Assembly (NCBI GenBank): GCA_964386505.1
Contig: CAYLSM010000171.1
Span: forward strand, 1 to 10,153
Reading direction: 5' to 3'
Source of the DNA: JAJFUG01 sp964386505
Lineage (GTDB): Bacteria > Gemmatimonadota > Glassbacteria > GWA2-58-10
DNA length: 10,153 bases
Position numbers and translations under genes: made by a program. The stretch's first letter is position 1. Each line of letters starts with the position of its first letter. The notes under the pieces were generated by a model that was given only the letters and a program-made list of their open reading frames with translations, was not told where the DNA came from and searched no databases. Positions 7,792-10,153 of the stretch are shown piece by piece.

Positions 7792-7820
7792 AAAAAGTGC
7801 GACCTGTCCCCAGGCAGCAC
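7792..7820 (-). terminator. Rho-independent terminator after the porV-like gene
   Basis: On the minus strand GTGCTGCCTG pairs with CAGGTCGCAC (one mismatch and one G-T wobble in a 10-pair stem) around a GGGA loop, which fits the stable GNRA tetraloop pattern. TTTTT follows directly (plus-strand AAAAA at 7792-7796). It lies about 73 bases after the stop of the porV-like gene at 7893, and it separates that unit from the dockerin/DUF4832 gene. Confidence 0.75.
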
Positions 7821-7892
7821 ACCGGTTTACCGGAGCGCTTAACAGAGGGCAGGCCGCACTGGTGAGACTCACTCAGGGCAGTAAGACCGGGC

Positions 7893-9107
7893 TCAGAAGC
7901 CGAAAGACACGGTGAAGAAATTGTCCGAGCTCAGACGGCCCTTATTGCGATAGGCGTAGCTGAAATTGATAGTCCGGCTGCCCAGGGTCCGGCTGACCCC
8001 TCCGCCCAAACTCAGCCCGCGCATCCCGCCGTCATCGTGGCCCAGGTACTCGTACCCGAAACTGTCCATCGCGTCGGAATACTCATCCGACTGGGCCAGG
8101 AAACCCAGGCGCAGGGCGCCGGAGGTGAACGGCGTGAACCCGTACTTGACCTCGGTGCCGGCGCTGTAACTCATCGGGGCGTTGCTGTTGCGCTGCATCT
8201 CACCCGAGACCAGCCAGTTGGCCTTTTCGGACTCGAACACGTTGTAGGCCAGGGCCAGCTTGACCACCGTGGGCAGACGGTAGGTGTGAGTCTGGACGGT
8301 CATCCAGCGGGTGGCACGCCGCGGCAGGGCGTTCACGTCCGAGGAATAATCGGCATAGCCGGTGGGGAAATTCCCCGAGGCATCCTGCGGACCGACCTCG
8401 TAGAGCAGATTCGGGCCGCTCATGTGGATATTCGTTCCCAGGTTCTGGATCGCGAACGAGAAGCGGATTTCGCGATCCATGAACTCGGTATGGTAAATAC
8501 CCCCGGCGTCGATGGCGAAAGCGTTGCCGCTTATGTTCGAGAAGACATCCTGGTGCACGTACTTCACGTTGATTCCGCCCACGAAACGGTCCGAAAAGTT
8601 GTAGGCCAGCGAGCCGCCCATCTGGAAATCGAAGGCGTTGAACGTGCGCCCGGTTCCATCCGGCGAGCCGATCGTGGTTATCTCCATCTCCGGGATGTCC
8701 ATGTAGCCGAAAAAGCCGCCCAGAACAATGTTGCCGTCCGCGATGGGCACGGCCGCGGCGGCATAGCTGTAGGTCAGATCCAGGGTATAGTCCACCACCG
8801 TGAGCATGACCTCCCGGTCCTGGATGAATCCCAGTCCGGCCGGGTTCCACCAGATCGAGGAGATGTCATCCGCCACCGCGGTGAAAGCGTTGCCCATGGC
8901 GATACCGCGGGAGCCCACCGGAATCTCCAGGAACTCCGCCGCCCGCACCCCGACAAAAGAGGCGCCTTTCGGGATACCCTGGGTCTGGTACTTGTCCAGT
9001 CCGGTGTAGGCCTGGTTCGACACTCCCTGTCCGGACAGCTGGACACTCAGGAAAGACAGGAGTACGCCGAGAATGAACAGGGCGCGCAGGGCCGTTTTTG
9101 TCAACAT
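7893..9107 (-). CDS. PorV/PorQ-family outer-membrane beta-barrel protein
   Basis: This is a 404-residue outer-membrane barrel related to PorV, which in type IX secretion binds the C-terminal signal of secreted proteins and carries them to the surface attachment complex. A Sec signal peptide covers about residues 1-26 (basic start, hydrophobic LFILGVLLSFL, then LSGQG). The family signature is at residues 65-92: GSRGIAMGNAF, then AVADDISSIWWNPAGL. The rest alternates short amphipathic strands with Gly, Asp and Asn turns and ends in FTVSFGF, with the terminal Phe typical of proteins inserted by the BAM complex. The ATG at 9107 has a perfect AGGAGG at 9114-9119, six bases upstream. The gene follows, after 65 bases, a secreted protein with a VVPNPY-type tail. 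Family assignment is strong. Whether it works in type IX secretion or is one of the many PorV-like paralogues of unknown role in FCB genomes cannot be decided here. Confidence 0.9.
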   Translation of the reverse strand: MLTKTALRALFILGVLLSFLSVQLSGQGVSNQAYTGLDKYQTQGIPKGASFVGVRAAEFLEIPVGSRGIAMGNAFTAVADDISSIWWNPAGLGFIQDREVMLTVVDYTLDLTYSYAAAAVPIADGNIVLGGFFGYMDIPEMEITTIGSPDGTGRTFNAFDFQMGGSLAYNFSDRFVGGINVKYVHQDVFSNISGNAFAIDAGGIYHTEFMDREIRFSFAIQNLGTNIHMSGPNLLYEVGPQDASGNFPTGYADYSSDVNALPRRATRWMTVQTHTYRLPTVVKLALAYNVFESEKANWLVSGEMQRNSNAPMSYSAGTEVKYGFTPFTSGALRLGFLAQSDEYSDAMDSFGYEYLGHDDGGMRGLSLGGGVSRTLGSRTINFSYAYRNKGRLSSDNFFTVSFGF

Positions 9108-9113
9108 GTACTA

Positions 9114-9119
9114 CCTCCT
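9114..9119 (-). promoter_or_regulatory. Consensus Shine-Dalgarno AGGAGG of the porV-like gene
   Basis: AGGAGG on the minus strand, six bases before the ATG ending at 9107, matches the anti-Shine-Dalgarno core fully. Such sites are rare in Bacteroidota proper, so it also bears on the taxonomic placement. Confidence 0.8.
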
Positions 9120-9128
9120 GTTATGCTG

Positions 9129-9168
9129 CGGGGAAAATGTGCCGAGGTTGCCTGCATCCCTTTCCCCG
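9129..9168 (-). repeat. Eight-base inverted repeat in the gap between the secreted-protein gene and the porV-like gene
   Basis: CGGGGAAA at 9129-9136 and its perfect complement at 9161-9168 flank a 24-base spacer. No T-run follows in either direction, so this is not a standard terminator. It could form an RNA hairpin between the two genes that tunes relative expression or mRNA stability. An arm of this length could also arise by chance. Confidence 0.3.
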
Positions 9169-9172
9169 GGAC

Positions 9173-10153
9173 TCAGTTCACGATATAGAACTTGCCGGCG
9201 AAAGTCTTTCCCCGGGAGTCGGTCACATGGAATATGTACAGCCCGCTGGCCACGGTCTGCCCGAAGCGGTTCCGGAGGTTCCAGGACTCGTTGCCGCCGT
9301 GGTTGTCGTAGCCGGTGAACACGGCCGGGTTGCCCTTGGAGTCCAGACGGTCGTAGTCGGTATAGTTGCCCCAGCCGCTGCGGTTGGCGCCGATATGGTT
9401 GAGCACGTTGACCAGGTGGCCGCCCATCGAGTAGATGCGGATCGTGCAGCGGTCGGGCAGGTTGACAAAATCGATCCGACGGCTGTCGGGAGACAGGTCG
9501 AGGAACGAGGAGGCCAGGTAGGGATTGGGCACCACCTTGATCTTGCCCAGGTTTGCGTCCTCGGCCTTTACTGTGGAGGCGTTGATCTCGACCTTCCACG
9601 AATCGCCAACCATCGGCGGATCGGCATACTGGGTGAACTCGGTCTGGTCGTCGTTCCAGGTGCCGAACACGGTGGTGACCGTCATGGTCGCACCGGCCGC
9701 GGGCATCGCGACTACATCCTCGAACATCCAGAATATGCCGTTCAGATAGATGCCGAAGGACTCGGTGTTGTCCGCGGCTATTTCCTGCGACATCTTGTTC
9801 GTCCGCTCAGCCTTGGGTACACCGTCGGCCATCTGGTTGTAGATGTTGTCCCCGGCGCCCCAGCGGTCGCCGATCAGCTCGGCCGGGACAAAGCCCCAGC
9901 CGAAATCGTCCGGCTGCTCGCCGAAATCCACGCTCTGGTTGCGCGTGACATCCTTCACTTCCAGGGTCAGCATGCCAGCCGAGCCGTTTTTCCAGGTCAC
10001 CGTGTACTGGGCGTTGCGGGTCCAGCCGACAATGTTCGGAGCGCTGTTGATGTTGGGACCGCAGCGGTACTGCGCCGCCACCGCGGAGGCCCCGTCGTAC
10101 GAGCCCTTGTCCCAGTCGAAATACAGGTCGCTGTAGTTGAGGCCGCTGAAAGT
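9173..10153 (-). CDS. Secreted protein with FlgD-Ig/type IX-like C-terminal module, N-terminus outside the window
   Basis: Only the last 326 residues are visible. The frame stays open to the window edge, and the GTG at 10081 is an internal Val rather than a start. The visible N-terminal part (through residue about 195, counted from the edge) is rich in beta strands with many Asp, Asn, Gly and Trp, and I do not recognise a catalytic domain in it. At 9518-9535 comes VVPNPY, which opens the C-terminal module found on many secreted FCB proteins. It is followed by IDFVNLPDRCTIRIYSMGG, a WNLRNRFGQTVASGLYIFHV stretch and the terminal GKFYIVN. This layout matches FlgD-Ig-like and type IX sorting domains, which direct the protein across the outer membrane. 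The porV-like gene is 65 bases downstream on the same strand with no terminator between, suggesting one transcript and a functional pairing. The sorting role is inferred from family resemblance. Confidence 0.8.
   Translation of the reverse strand, partial: TFSGLNYSDLYFDWDKGSYDGASAVAAQYRCGPNINSAPNIVGWTRNAQYTVTWKNGSAGMLTLEVKDVTRNQSVDFGEQPDDFGWGFVPAELIGDRWGAGDNIYNQMADGVPKAERTNKMSQEIAADNTESFGIYLNGIFWMFEDVVAMPAAGATMTVTTVFGTWNDDQTEFTQYADPPMVGDSWKVEINASTVKAEDANLGKIKVVPNPYLASSFLDLSPDSRRIDFVNLPDRCTIRIYSMGGHLVNVLNHIGANRSGWGNYTDYDRLDSKGNPAVFTGYDNHGGNESWNLRNRFGQTVASGLYIFHVTDSRGKTFAGKFYIVN

Noticed and set aside
7863..7873. GTGAG-A-CTCAC palindrome after the porV-like stop, considered as an operator or terminator
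   Set aside because: The spacer of one base cannot form a hairpin and no T-run follows; a chance palindrome or minor protein site cannot be told apart. The better terminator is at 7792-7820.
8037..9188. Plus-strand open frame of 383 codons opposite the porV-like gene
   Set aside because: Antisense shadow of a protein with a clear family signature; Gly/Val/Arg/His-rich with no motif.

Overview
The window comes from a GC-rich Gram-negative bacterium. The most likely placement is one of the high-GC lineages of the FCB superphylum outside Bacteroidota proper (Glassbacteria-, Latescibacteria- or Zixibacteria-like). The evidence is a PorV/PorQ-family outer-membrane protein beside a secreted protein with the VVPNPY-type C-terminal module common in that superphylum, a secreted dockerin-bearing protein, and a Tat-exported esterase. 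Clear Shine-Dalgarno sequences (AGGAGG before the porV-like gene, GGAGG before the esterase gene) argue against a typical Bacteroidota genome, where such motifs are largely absent. The placement is inference; no rRNA or marker gene is present.

Plus strand, 1-4450: the last two genes of a tripartite multidrug efflux operon. The inner-membrane RND pump (HAE1 family, AcrB/MexB-like) lacks only about its first 53 residues because the window starts inside it. It is followed, with a 4-base overlap or a 2-base gap, by a NodT/OprM-type outer-membrane lipoprotein. The periplasmic adaptor gene is not in the window and would be expected just upstream. A strong hairpin with a T-rich tail ends the operon and lies between the two convergent gene sets.

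Minus strand, 10153-4584: four genes in at least two transcription units. The first unit is a large secreted protein, of which only the C-terminal 326 residues are visible, followed 65 bases later by a complete PorV-like barrel protein. It ends at a hairpin with a GNRA tetraloop and a T5 tail. The second unit starts in the AT-rich stretch after that terminator. It encodes a secreted protein with an N-terminal dockerin module and a DUF4832-type glycosidase-like region, followed by a Tat-exported alpha/beta hydrolase resembling acetyl-xylan esterases.

The window therefore joins a drug or toxic-compound efflux pump to a cell-surface region. The PorV-like protein and the VVPNPY-tailed protein look like a shuttle and cargo pair of type IX secretion style. 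The dockerin/DUF4832 protein and the esterase look like extracytoplasmic polysaccharide processing. All genes are intact apart from the two cut by the window edges. I saw no mobile element, RNA gene, CRISPR array or clear sign of recent transfer, and no convincing wholly new system. The most unusual points are the shuttle/cargo pair outside a visible type IX cluster and the altered aromatic cluster in the RND drug-binding pocket.
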